22,168 bases of DNA from Clostridia bacterium (GTDB lineage: Bacteria; Bacillota; Clostridia; TANB77; CAG-508). The stretch spans positions 1-22,168 of the forward strand of contig JAAVZQ010000057.1 of NCBI GenBank assembly GCA_022791735.1, read 5' to 3'. The notes under the pieces are model-generated. The model was not told where the DNA came from. It saw nothing but the letters and a program-made list of their open reading frames with translations, and did not search any database. Of this stretch, positions 15,717-22,168 are shown piece by piece. Position numbers and translations under genes: made by a program. The stretch's first letter is position 1. Every line of letters starts with the position of its first letter.

Positions 15717-15739
15717 GTTTCGTTTTTTTGTGTTATAAT
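15711..15739 (+). promoter_or_regulatory. promoter of the small membrane protein gene
   Basis: TTGACG (15711-15716) and TATAAT (15734-15739) are 17 bases apart on the plus strand, about 53 bases before the ATG. Confidence 0.75.
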
Positions 15740-15792
15740 ATATTTAGATTATGTCAAGCACATTTTTTTGAAAAAATTAGGAGGTACACATC

Positions 15793-16041
15793 ATGCGTAA
15801 AAAGCGTAGAAAATCTAAAAAGGGTGATAAGCCTGTGAAGGGCATCAAGCACCACGGCATCCGGTCTACCATCTTTTTTGTCCTTATCGTCGCAGCTGTG
15901 TTATGGCTTATTAGCCATCCCGGCCAGGTTATCTTCGGCCTATTCTCAGCAATCGGCTGGATTCTCTCGATGTCTTTCGGCTCGATAGTTGTCCTTGCAA
16001 TCATTGGATTTTTCGTCTACATCTTTATTGCTTTTAAATAG
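15793..16041 (+). CDS. small two-helix membrane protein of foreign codon usage
   Basis: I do not recognise the family. The 82 residues begin with a very basic stretch (MRKKRRKSKKGDKPVKG), then two hydrophobic segments (about 26-42 and 46-80) with conserved-looking GW and GF residues. AGGAGG lies nine bases before the ATG. Codons end in C or G far more often than in neighbours (ATC, GGC, GTC), and the gene is on the opposite strand. It has an in-frame CGG at 15862-15864. Read as Arg, the hydrophobic protein continues; with the C skipped, the frame becomes Ser/Leu-rich and stops at 15986-15988. So the normal reading makes sense here, unlike in the four recoded genes. Recent transfer is likely. 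Confidence 0.7.
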   Translation: MRKKRRKSKKGDKPVKGIKHHGIRSTIFFVLIVAAVLWLISHPGQVIFGLFSAIGWILSMSFGSIVVLAIIGFFVYIFIAFK

Positions 16042-16045
16042 GCCT

Positions 16046-16076
16046 AAAGACGTCTGCCTTCTCGGCAGGCGTCTTT
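16046..16076 (+). terminator. terminator after the small membrane protein gene
   Basis: Thirteen-base arms AAAGACGTCTGCC and GGCAGGCGTCTTT (one wobble pair) surround TTCTC, five bases after the stop. The T-run is short. It may also serve the opposite-strand surface protein gene, which ends at 16087. Confidence 0.7.
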
Positions 16077-16086
16077 AGTTATGTTC

Positions 16087-19000
16087 TTATTCTAATACAT
16101 ATTTCTTAATTAAGTCTATTCCTAATGCAAATGTTAGTAATATAATTGCTGTTAGCCCTATATAAATCTTCGCACCACCTGTTTTTATTGCAAGAATGAC
16201 TGGTGAGCTATCTATATCATCTTCTCCCTTTTCAAAGTTGTCTGGTGTTGAGTCTACATCTGGTGCATCATAATCATTTTTGTCTTTACTAATCTCTGCC
16301 CAATTTACTTTTTCGCCAACATTTTGTGCTCCATTAATCCATGTAAGTATTATTTGAACTTCTGCACTTTCTCCTGGTTCTAATAAAGTTCCTGCTAATT
16401 TATTTGTAACTACGCTTCCATCTTCTAATTGTCTCCAATCTGGGTTATCTTTTGGATCAAACTTCAATCCTTCTGGAACATAGTCTTTTACTTCTTCTGC
16501 ATATCCTGCTAATTCTCCTTCGTTTGTAACCCTGATTGTAAATGCATATTTAACTTGTATTTTCTTAAGGTTTTCTTCTGCAACTTCATATTTTACAGCA
16601 CTTTCTCTCTTTTCTTGTACAGCAGGTGTATCTATTGTGTATTTTGAACTTATTATTTCCTCTTTGTCTCCTAATTTAACTCTTGTTTCTGTAACCCATT
16701 TTAATAAGCTTAAGTCGAAATATTTTACTCTAATGTTATCATAATCAATATCGTCTTCATTGTTCTTTTCATCTTCATAATCATATTCTTCTTTTCTGCT
16801 TGGATCTGAATCTATATCATCTCCAGAATCACCTGATATTTGTGCTACGTTCTTTATTATCTTCTTAGAATCCTCAATAGTTTTTGCTACATAAGTTACT
16901 TTAAATGCAACTTCTACATCTCTGTAATCTGGATTTTTCTTGTCTGCATTATCGCTTATATCTGCATCTGGATCAAATGCTTTCAACAAGTTTTTATTGC
17001 CTTCATTTCTGTTTGTCTTGCTTGATAGATAGTCTGTTGTGATATATTTTGCTCTTGACACATCTCCGTCTGTTATTTCTTCCTCATTTTCATCTAACAT
17101 TATCCATTTATATTTTTGGTTTATCTCATGGTCTGGTAAATATTCTATTCCTTCTGGTAGATTATCTGTTATCTCTTCTGCATAACCATCTGCTTGACCT
17201 TCGTTATATACTCTTATTGTATATATAACTATATCTTTTGGGCAAACCTCAACTGGATCTTTTGGATGTTCATATTTAATCTCTCCGTTTTCATATATAG
17301 GCTTTGGATATCTATTGTTTATGTTTGTATTTTGTACTTTAGTTATGAATTTTCTAAGTGCTAAGTCAAAGTTCTTAACTATTACTTTTTCAAAGTCGTC
17401 ATCGTCTTCTTGTCCTGGTTTATAGTTGTCTGTTAAGTCTTTATCTTCTCCACCTTCATAGTTTGGTCTATCTTTATCTGATGGGATATAAAATTCTCCA
17501 TCTTTGTCTCCATTTGGTTTGGAATCTCTATCTTCTGGAACCTCTACTCCATCTTTGTCTGTCATTTTTGTTATTTGTGCTAAGTTTGTTAAAATACTGT
17601 TTCCTTCTGTATTTTCAGCAACCTGGCAAACTATTTTTACATCTATATAATCTAGAACTCCATCTTCATCGTATTTCGCAAGGATTTTTCCTTTTTCTCC
17701 ATTTTTGCTTACTCTATCTTTGTATAATTCATTTCCTTCTATATTATCTTTTGCTGTAATTGTTGTTTTGATTTGTCTTGTGACTGGATCAGGTTCTCCC
17801 CAACCATATAGTTTGTTTATTGGATCATCTTTTAAGTATACTAGATAGTTTGGCAAGTAATCTGTTATTTCACTTACATAAGTATCGAAGTCTCCTTCGT
17901 TGTATACTCTTATTGTATATACTACTTTATTTCCTCTATTTACCTCTACTGGTTTTTTAGTGTGTTCATATTTTGCAGTAGTGTCTGAATGGTTATCTAA
18001 TACTTCTGTGTTAACAACTGGAATTCTTGAGTTTTCGCCTGTTAGTTCTTTTCCATTTACTTCTGTTATGAATTTTCTAAGTGACAAGTCATAAGCTGGA
18101 ACTTTAACTATTACTTTTTCAAAGTCATCATCATCTTGTTGTCCTGGTTTAAAGTTATCTGTTAAGTCTTTATCTAATCCACCTTCATATTTTGGTAAAT
18201 CTTTTATATCTGGTAGTGTAACATTTCCTGGTTCTGAATCTCTATCTTGTCCTGGTACAACTTCTTTTCCATTTTGGTCTAACTCTTTTGTAATTTCAGC
18301 TATGTTTGTTAGTGTCATTGTTTCTTTTACTCTTGTACTTATTTTACAATATACTTCTACTTCTATATAGCTTGGTGTATGTGTTAAGTCTGCATTATAG
18401 TCAAACGCTGGAATTTGTATAGCATCTCCTAATGTTTTATCCCCTACATATATTTTTCCTGTTTCTGTAGGATCCATCGTTAATTTTCCGCCTGCACCTG
18501 TTATTTTACAATTTGCTTTTGAAATAAGCTTTGTATAACCTGTTTTATCTCCTTCATTTTCTGTCCAGAAATCTACATTTATTTTATTTCCATTTGCATC
18601 TTCTATTTCTTTTACATATTCTAAATAGTCTGGGATATGGTCTGTTATTTGTGTTACGCTTCCACTAGTTTCACCTTCGTTATATACTCTCATTTTGTAT
18701 ATTACTATATCCCCTACTTTTGCATCTAATGGCTCTTTATCATGGTTGTATATAGCTGTGTCTTGACGCGGTTTTTCTATCAATCCATCTGTATTGACTT
18801 GTGGAATTCTATTATAGTTTTTGCTTCCTATTTTAGCTATTGACTTTCTAAGTGCTAAGTCTACTGATGGCATTTTTACTACTACTTTGTCAAAATCATC
18901 ATCGTCTTCTTGTCCTTCTATGTAATATCTATGGTCTGGATGTTTTTGTTCTTCTTGATCAATTGTAGTTTGTTTGTATTCTGATATTGGTCCTATTTCT

Positions 19001-20880
19001 GTAGATGCATGATTTCCTAAATGTAAGTCTGCTCTTCTATCTGCTTCTGTTCCTGAGTCTCTTTCTTCTGTAATTTCTACATTGTTTTCATCTGCCATTT
19101 TTGTAACTTCTGCAATGTTTGTGATTACCTTGCCATATTCTGCATTAGGTAATACTTCACAATATATTTCTATATCTACATAACTTAGTGTGTATCTGTC
19201 TTTTCCTGTTTCTCCTTCATTTTTATATGCCGCTGGAAGCTTAACTTCTCCAAGTGTCTTGCCTCCTACATATGTTTTCCCCGTTCTTCTTGCTTCGTCT
19301 TCATCTATTGTTAAAAGTCCTCCTGCATTTACTATCTTACAATTTGCTGTTGTCTCGTAAACATATCCATTATTTTCTACATCATTCCAATAAGATGCTG
19401 TGTCTGTTTTGCCATTTGGAATTGTTCTACTTAAATAGCTTGGTAAGTAATCTCTTACTTGTTTTACATATGCTGGTACATCACCTTCATTATATAATCT
19501 TATTGTATATGTCACTACATTTCCTATTTCTACTGGCTGCGCATCTTTTCTGTGGAAATATTCTGCTGTTGTATTTAATCCTTGATTTAATTTACTTGTA
19601 TCTACTTCTGGTTCTCTTGATATTGCTGATATTAAATCTTTTCCATCAATTGCTGATATGAATTTTCTAAGTGCGATATCTGGCTCTGCTTTTGGTTCTT
19701 CTACTTGTACTACTGGTTGTTCATATACTAATCCGTCTCCTTTACCTTCTACATTTCCATTATTGAAATATATTGTAATATCTCTTGTTGGTGTATATGT
19801 ACCTCCATTTTCTCTTACTGCTTTTAACGCTGAATTTATAAGGTTTGTAAATAATATATTTGCATGTTTGGCTCTAAAATTTCCCCAAGCTCCATTATAT
19901 GGTGCTGGCATTTCTTCTCCTGTTATTTCATCAAATAATGTTAGATTTACATTATATATAGTTCCAAATGGTTCATATTCATTTGGTATACCTTTTGTTC
20001 CTGTATTAAATACTTCATCTCCTGATACTGATAGCTTCATAGGTGTTAGTTCTAATTTGCTATTGTTATGATATTCAGGATCATCATAATTTGTAAGATA
20101 CCAAATTGCTGCTTGTTGTACCGCTTCTATATCTGCTCTTGTTAAAACATTTCTTACCATTAATTTTCCATTTTCTATAACTGATGCTGCTCTATAACTA
20201 TCCCCACTATCTATATTACTTGCACCATCTTCTGGATAAATATATCCTGCTCTATTTTCATCTAATAAATAAGCTTGCAATTCTGATGATGATGCACTTT
20301 CAAGTAGCATGTTATCTAATATCCAAAGTACTGCATAAAATTTTTCTTTGTTCTCTGGTTTAAATAGTATTTCATAATTTGGATTGTTATTTACAGTCTG
20401 TGAATATAGTCCTACTAAGGTATTAAAGCTTTGTTCTACATCTTTTTTGTTTATCTTTACACTTTGATTGTATGTAACTATTTTTGCTCCATCTTCTACT
20501 GTTGGAATTTGGCTTCCTGGTGTCCCTGTTGATGGATTATTTGTTTGTTCTGCTGTAAATCCTTGTCCTGCTCTTAAGCAATATAAATCTGCAAGATATT
20601 CTGGATCGCTCGGATCTGTAACTAATTTGTCTTTACTTGGTCCTGCTACTCCTGTATCTCTTGCTTTAACAATCTTCCAAATATTCTTGTTATCCCCTAG
20701 TTTATGCTTATATTTAACATTTATAGTTGTTCCATCGCTTGCTTTGACAGTTTTTACTGTTCTTTCTCTTGTTATTGCTAGGTCACCCAAAGTCGCTGCA
20801 TTTGATGTGTTTAAGAATATGCAACCAATAAGCATAGACATAAATATTAAAATTCCTACAATAAGTTTGTTTTTTCTCAT
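16087..20880 (-). CDS. large surface protein: thioester domain and five DUF11-like repeats
   Basis: The 1597-residue protein has a signal peptide (about 1-29). The N-terminal domain has YCLRAGQGF (Cys near 101) and QQAAIWYLTNYDDP (Gln near 256), the usual pair of a Cys-Gln thioester adhesin domain. Five repeats of about 190-255 residues follow (about 400-655, 660-912, 915-1155, 1160-1375 and 1378-1560). Each begins with a LALRKFI-like strand and has YTIRVYNEGD followed by ITDYLPNYL. The first four end near DDDDFEKVIVK. Such modules resemble DUF11/isopeptide-type stalk domains. The C-terminus is a membrane helix (IYIGLTAIILLTFALGI) followed by KKYVLE, after KTGG, without a clear LPxTG. It is likely a wall or membrane-anchored adhesin. 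There is no in-frame CGG in 1597 codons. Confidence 0.88.
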   Translation of the reverse strand: MRKNKLIVGILIFMSMLIGCIFLNTSNAATLGDLAITRERTVKTVKASDGTTINVKYKHKLGDNKNIWKIVKARDTGVAGPSKDKLVTDPSDPEYLADLYCLRAGQGFTAEQTNNPSTGTPGSQIPTVEDGAKIVTYNQSVKINKKDVEQSFNTLVGLYSQTVNNNPNYEILFKPENKEKFYAVLWILDNMLLESASSSELQAYLLDENRAGYIYPEDGASNIDSGDSYRAASVIENGKLMVRNVLTRADIEAVQQAAIWYLTNYDDPEYHNNSKLELTPMKLSVSGDEVFNTGTKGIPNEYEPFGTIYNVNLTLFDEITGEEMPAPYNGAWGNFRAKHANILFTNLINSALKAVRENGGTYTPTRDITIYFNNGNVEGKGDGLVYEQPVVQVEEPKAEPDIALRKFISAIDGKDLISAISREPEVDTSKLNQGLNTTAEYFHRKDAQPVEIGNVVTYTIRLYNEGDVPAYVKQVRDYLPSYLSRTIPNGKTDTASYWNDVENNGYVYETTANCKIVNAGGLLTIDEDEARRTGKTYVGGKTLGEVKLPAAYKNEGETGKDRYTLSYVDIEIYCEVLPNAEYGKVITNIAEVTKMADENNVEITEERDSGTEADRRADLHLGNHASTEIGPISEYKQTTIDQEEQKHPDHRYYIEGQEDDDDFDKVVVKMPSVDLALRKSIAKIGSKNYNRIPQVNTDGLIEKPRQDTAIYNHDKEPLDAKVGDIVIYKMRVYNEGETSGSVTQITDHIPDYLEYVKEIEDANGNKINVDFWTENEGDKTGYTKLISKANCKITGAGGKLTMDPTETGKIYVGDKTLGDAIQIPAFDYNADLTHTPSYIEVEVYCKISTRVKETMTLTNIAEITKELDQNGKEVVPGQDRDSEPGNVTLPDIKDLPKYEGGLDKDLTDNFKPGQQDDDDFEKVIVKVPAYDLSLRKFITEVNGKELTGENSRIPVVNTEVLDNHSDTTAKYEHTKKPVEVNRGNKVVYTIRVYNEGDFDTYVSEITDYLPNYLVYLKDDPINKLYGWGEPDPVTRQIKTTITAKDNIEGNELYKDRVSKNGEKGKILAKYDEDGVLDYIDVKIVCQVAENTEGNSILTNLAQITKMTDKDGVEVPEDRDSKPNGDKDGEFYIPSDKDRPNYEGGEDKDLTDNYKPGQEDDDDFEKVIVKNFDLALRKFITKVQNTNINNRYPKPIYENGEIKYEHPKDPVEVCPKDIVIYTIRVYNEGQADGYAEEITDNLPEGIEYLPDHEINQKYKWIMLDENEEEITDGDVSRAKYITTDYLSSKTNRNEGNKNLLKAFDPDADISDNADKKNPDYRDVEVAFKVTYVAKTIEDSKKIIKNVAQISGDSGDDIDSDPSRKEEYDYEDEKNNEDDIDYDNIRVKYFDLSLLKWVTETRVKLGDKEEIISSKYTIDTPAVQEKRESAVKYEVAEENLKKIQVKYAFTIRVTNEGELAGYAEEVKDYVPEGLKFDPKDNPDWRQLEDGSVVTNKLAGTLLEPGESAEVQIILTWINGAQNVGEKVNWAEISKDKNDYDAPDVDSTPDNFEKGEDDIDSSPVILAIKTGGAKIYIGLTAIILLTFALGIDLIKKYVLE

Positions 20881-20913
20881 CTTTAATCACCTTTATACTT
20901 TTTCTTATATTAT

Positions 20914-20941
20914 ATTCTACATTTTTTTTACGTAATGTCAA
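20914..20941 (-). promoter_or_regulatory. probable promoter of the surface protein gene
   Basis: TTGACA (20936-20941) with TAGAAT (20914-20919) at 16 bases on the minus strand. TATAAT also occurs at 20909-20914 but at an over-long spacing of 21 bases. Confidence 0.5.
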
Positions 20942-21232
20942 TAGAAGATTTTGGTATATTTTTTGTCTCAAAAAAATTGCGCCAAATCCGTCTACGGAAA
21001 AGGTTTTTACATTTTTGCCTCTTATACATGACATTTGTATTACAATTATACAACATTTTCGTGACAAAATCAACTAATTATGTCAATATTTTTAAAAAAG
21101 TATGTGTGCGTATGTTTTGAAGTTTTTTTCATTTTTATGCATATTAAATTCTAATTTTGAATATATATTGAATATATAGAGATATCTAATTTCTCTTTTA
21201 AATATTGTCTACTATCTTTTTGCATATTTTGC
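20942..21232. other. AT-rich intergenic stretch without a recognisable gene
   Basis: Between the surface protein promoter and the tRNA promoter I see only AT-rich sequence and short chance ORFs. The small open frames on both strands lack ribosome sites and family resemblance. Confidence 0.6.
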
Positions 21233-21261
21233 TTGACAATTTGATATATTTTTGCTATTAT
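21233..21261 (+). promoter_or_regulatory. promoter of the tRNA pair
   Basis: TTGACA (21233-21238), 17 bases, then TATTAT (21256-21261), with TG just upstream of the -10 box. Transcription would start about seven bases before tRNA-Gly. Confidence 0.88.
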
Positions 21262-21274
21262 AATAAAGCAGTAT

Positions 21275-21348
21275 GCAGGTATAGTTTAGTGGTAAAACAT
21301 AACCTTGCCAAGGTTAAGTTACGGGTCCGATTCCCGTTACCTGCTCCA
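21275..21348 (+). tRNA. tRNA-Gly (anticodon GCC)
   Basis: It folds as a 7-bp acceptor (GCAGGTA/TACCTGC), D-arm GTTT/AAAC with GG in the loop, anticodon arm TAACC/GGTTA with loop TTGCCAA (normal seven bases, anticodon GCC), T-arm ACGGG/CCCGT, discriminator T and encoded CCA. The T-loop is TCCGATT: the second base, normally the near-universal T55 (pseudouridine), is C. The GCC anticodon reads GGC and GGT. Confidence 0.95.
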
Positions 21349-21352
21349 CGTC

Positions 21353-21411
21353 GTAACTGGCCATTATGGTCAGCTGATTTTTCAAAATCAGCAAGACCAT
21401 TAGGCCGTTAC
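21353..21411 (+). repeat. long hairpin between the two tRNAs
   Basis: GTAAC..GGCC pairs with GGCC..GTTAC, ATGGTC with GACCAT and GCTGATTTT with AAAATCAGC, giving a nearly continuous stem over 59 bases. It lies in the transcribed spacer between tRNA-Gly and tRNA-Cys and may be a processing signal or a mobile palindrome. Confidence 0.6.
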
Positions 21412-21479
21412 TCCTTATTTCGCGAAAAAAACCGCTCATTTCATTCGCTAACAATTTTTCGCGAGTTCTTCTAAAAAAT

Positions 21480-21553
21480 GGCGATATAGCCAAGTGGTAA
21501 GGCACGAGTCTGCAAAACTCTGATCCCCGGTTCAAATCCGGGTGTCGCCTCCA
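21480..21553 (+). tRNA. tRNA-Cys (anticodon GCA)
   Basis: Acceptor GGCGATA/TGTCGCC (one wobble), D-loop AGTGGTAA, anticodon loop CTGCAAA with GCA, T-arm CCCGG/CCGGG with a normal TTCAAAT loop, discriminator T and encoded CCA. It is in the same transcript as tRNA-Gly. Confidence 0.95.
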
Positions 21554-21621
21554 AGAAATTAGCATTTTAAGCAAATGATACAGAGTATCACAAAGTATCA
21601 TATATTAGCACAAAATGCAGA

Positions 21622-21653
21622 AATACTCTCTTTGTAAGGGAGTATTTTTTGTT
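21622..21653 (+). terminator. terminator of the tRNA transcript
   Basis: ATACTCTCTT and AAGGGAGTAT pair (one wobble) around TGT and are followed by a run of T. Confidence 0.8.
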
Positions 21654-21950
21654 TTATATAATAGATACCTATCATAAATTATCACCATTTGATATAAAAT
21701 TTGCTGTACAATTGCTGTACTTTGATGTAAACAAATTTTTATAGTATAATAGTAATAAGTTATTGTGTATCTATATTATTGTTTAGTGTTTTATTGCTCT
21801 TTATTTAAAAATTTTAATAGCTTAATTCATAAATTAAATTTATTACTTTAATTAGTTACAAAAATATGCAAAATTTTGTTTTGTTCGCTTGTATTTTTCC
21901 AATAAATGTTATATAGTTATTTATGAAAATGAGAATAAGCGGAGTGTGTT
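21654..21950. other. AT-rich stretch with no recognisable gene
   Basis: I see no ORF with a ribosome site, no RNA gene and no clear repeat here. Confidence 0.6.
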
Positions 21951-22025
21951 GCCACCTTTGACAACTTGTTTATACATAAACCTCTACGACTTTTAGTTGT
22001 AAGACTGATATATGGGGGTGGTGCT

Positions 22026-22142
22026 ATAGTAGAATCAGCATTATTAGTGATAACTAGGCTACTTTTCTACGGATTAGTAGGTGTAACTATCATAAACATT
22101 GTTTTGTTAGGCATCATTTGTTGGCTACTACATAAACAATAA
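22026..22142 (+). CDS. possible small hydrophobic peptide, type I toxin-like
   Basis: A frame ending at TAA (22140-22142) encodes VESALLVITRLLFYGLVG and then a second hydrophobic run ending CWLLHKQ, a typical single membrane peptide of about 38 residues. GGGGGTGG lies just upstream, and a CCACC at about 21953-21957 could pair with it, as in leaders of type I toxin mRNAs. However, no ATG, GTG or TTG lies in frame at the right distance; the start would have to be ATA or another unusual codon, or the gene is decayed. No antisense antitoxin promoter is evident. Confidence 0.3.
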   Translation: MVESALLVITRLLFYGLVGVTIINIVLLGIICWLLHKQ

Positions 22143-22168
22143 AAAATAACCATTCTGCTTTTGACGGA

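Noticed and set aside
15732..15757. TTGACA...TATAAC as the trmFO promoter
   Set aside because: The spacing is only 14 bases, too short; the same bases make a better plus-strand promoter with TTGACG at 17 bases.
20783..21073. ORF overlapping the start of the surface protein
   Set aside because: It lies in another frame across the promoter and signal-peptide region, with no ribosome site and no family resemblance.
21275..21348. The tRNA-Gly in this window as a four-base decoder
   Set aside because: Its anticodon loop has the normal seven bases (TTGCCAA), so it shows no sign of an enlarged anticodon.
21205..21601. ORFs running through the tRNA genes on both strands
   Set aside because: They are translations of tRNA-Gly, the hairpin and tRNA-Cys, not proteins.

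Overview
The window comes from a very AT-rich, Gram-positive, probably spore-forming member of the Clostridia. The evidence is: a CwlD-type cortex amidase; the order rpmG-secE-nusG-rplK-rplA-rplJ-rplL with a Firmicutes-type L10 leader; TTGACA-N17-TATAAT promoters; and A/T-ending codons almost throughout. One short GC-richer insert (about 15660-16078) stands out from this background.

The most striking feature is translational. Four conserved genes look broken when read conventionally: cwlD (223-951, +), comEC (1621-3990, -), an MtaD/SsnA-type amidohydrolase (5411-6714, -) and trmFO (14344-15662, -). In all four, every break falls at an in-frame CGG. Skipping only the C of that CGG, so that CGGN is read as GGN (one glycine), restores a full-length protein with the glycine expected in that family. 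I found 19 such sites: 3 in cwlD, 12 in comEC (two back to back), 2 in the amidohydrolase and 2 in trmFO. The arithmetic closes for each gene: length minus number of sites is divisible by three. I found no in-frame CGG read as arginine in any gene that looks native. The highly expressed genes (ribosomal proteins, NusG, SecE), the NlpC/P60 hydrolase, the two coiled-coil paralogues and the 1597-residue surface protein contain none. CGG in other phases (NNC GGN) is read normally. This looks like systematic +1 recoding or four-base decoding of CGGN as glycine. I know of no bacterial example.

Layout. 1-222: possible tail of an upstream gene and a hairpin. 223-951: cwlD (+). 974-1574: hicA-hicB toxin-antitoxin (-). 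1621-3990: comEC (-). 4010-5302: SH3/NlpC-P60 cell-wall hydrolase with its own promoter (-). 5411-6714: amidohydrolase (-). 6786-10939: the ribosomal protein/transcription operon (-), ending in a strong terminator. 11121-14248: two paralogous coiled-coil proteins of unknown function, each with its own matching promoter and leader, both ending in the same GHGER tail (-). 14344-15662: trmFO (-). 15668-16078: the GC-rich island with a palindrome, promoter, small membrane protein (+) and terminator. 16087-20880: a thioester-domain/DUF11-repeat surface protein (-). 21233-21553: promoter, tRNA-Gly(GCC), hairpin, tRNA-Cys(GCA). 21554-22168: mostly non-coding, with a possible small hydrophobic peptide at the end.

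A second unexplained structure is a set of four imperfect palindromes of nearly constant size (114-123 bp). One lies in each of the four gaps nusG/rplK, rplK/rplA, rplA/rplJ and rplJ/rplL. Their arms differ in sequence but keep internal pairing and share short internal motifs.
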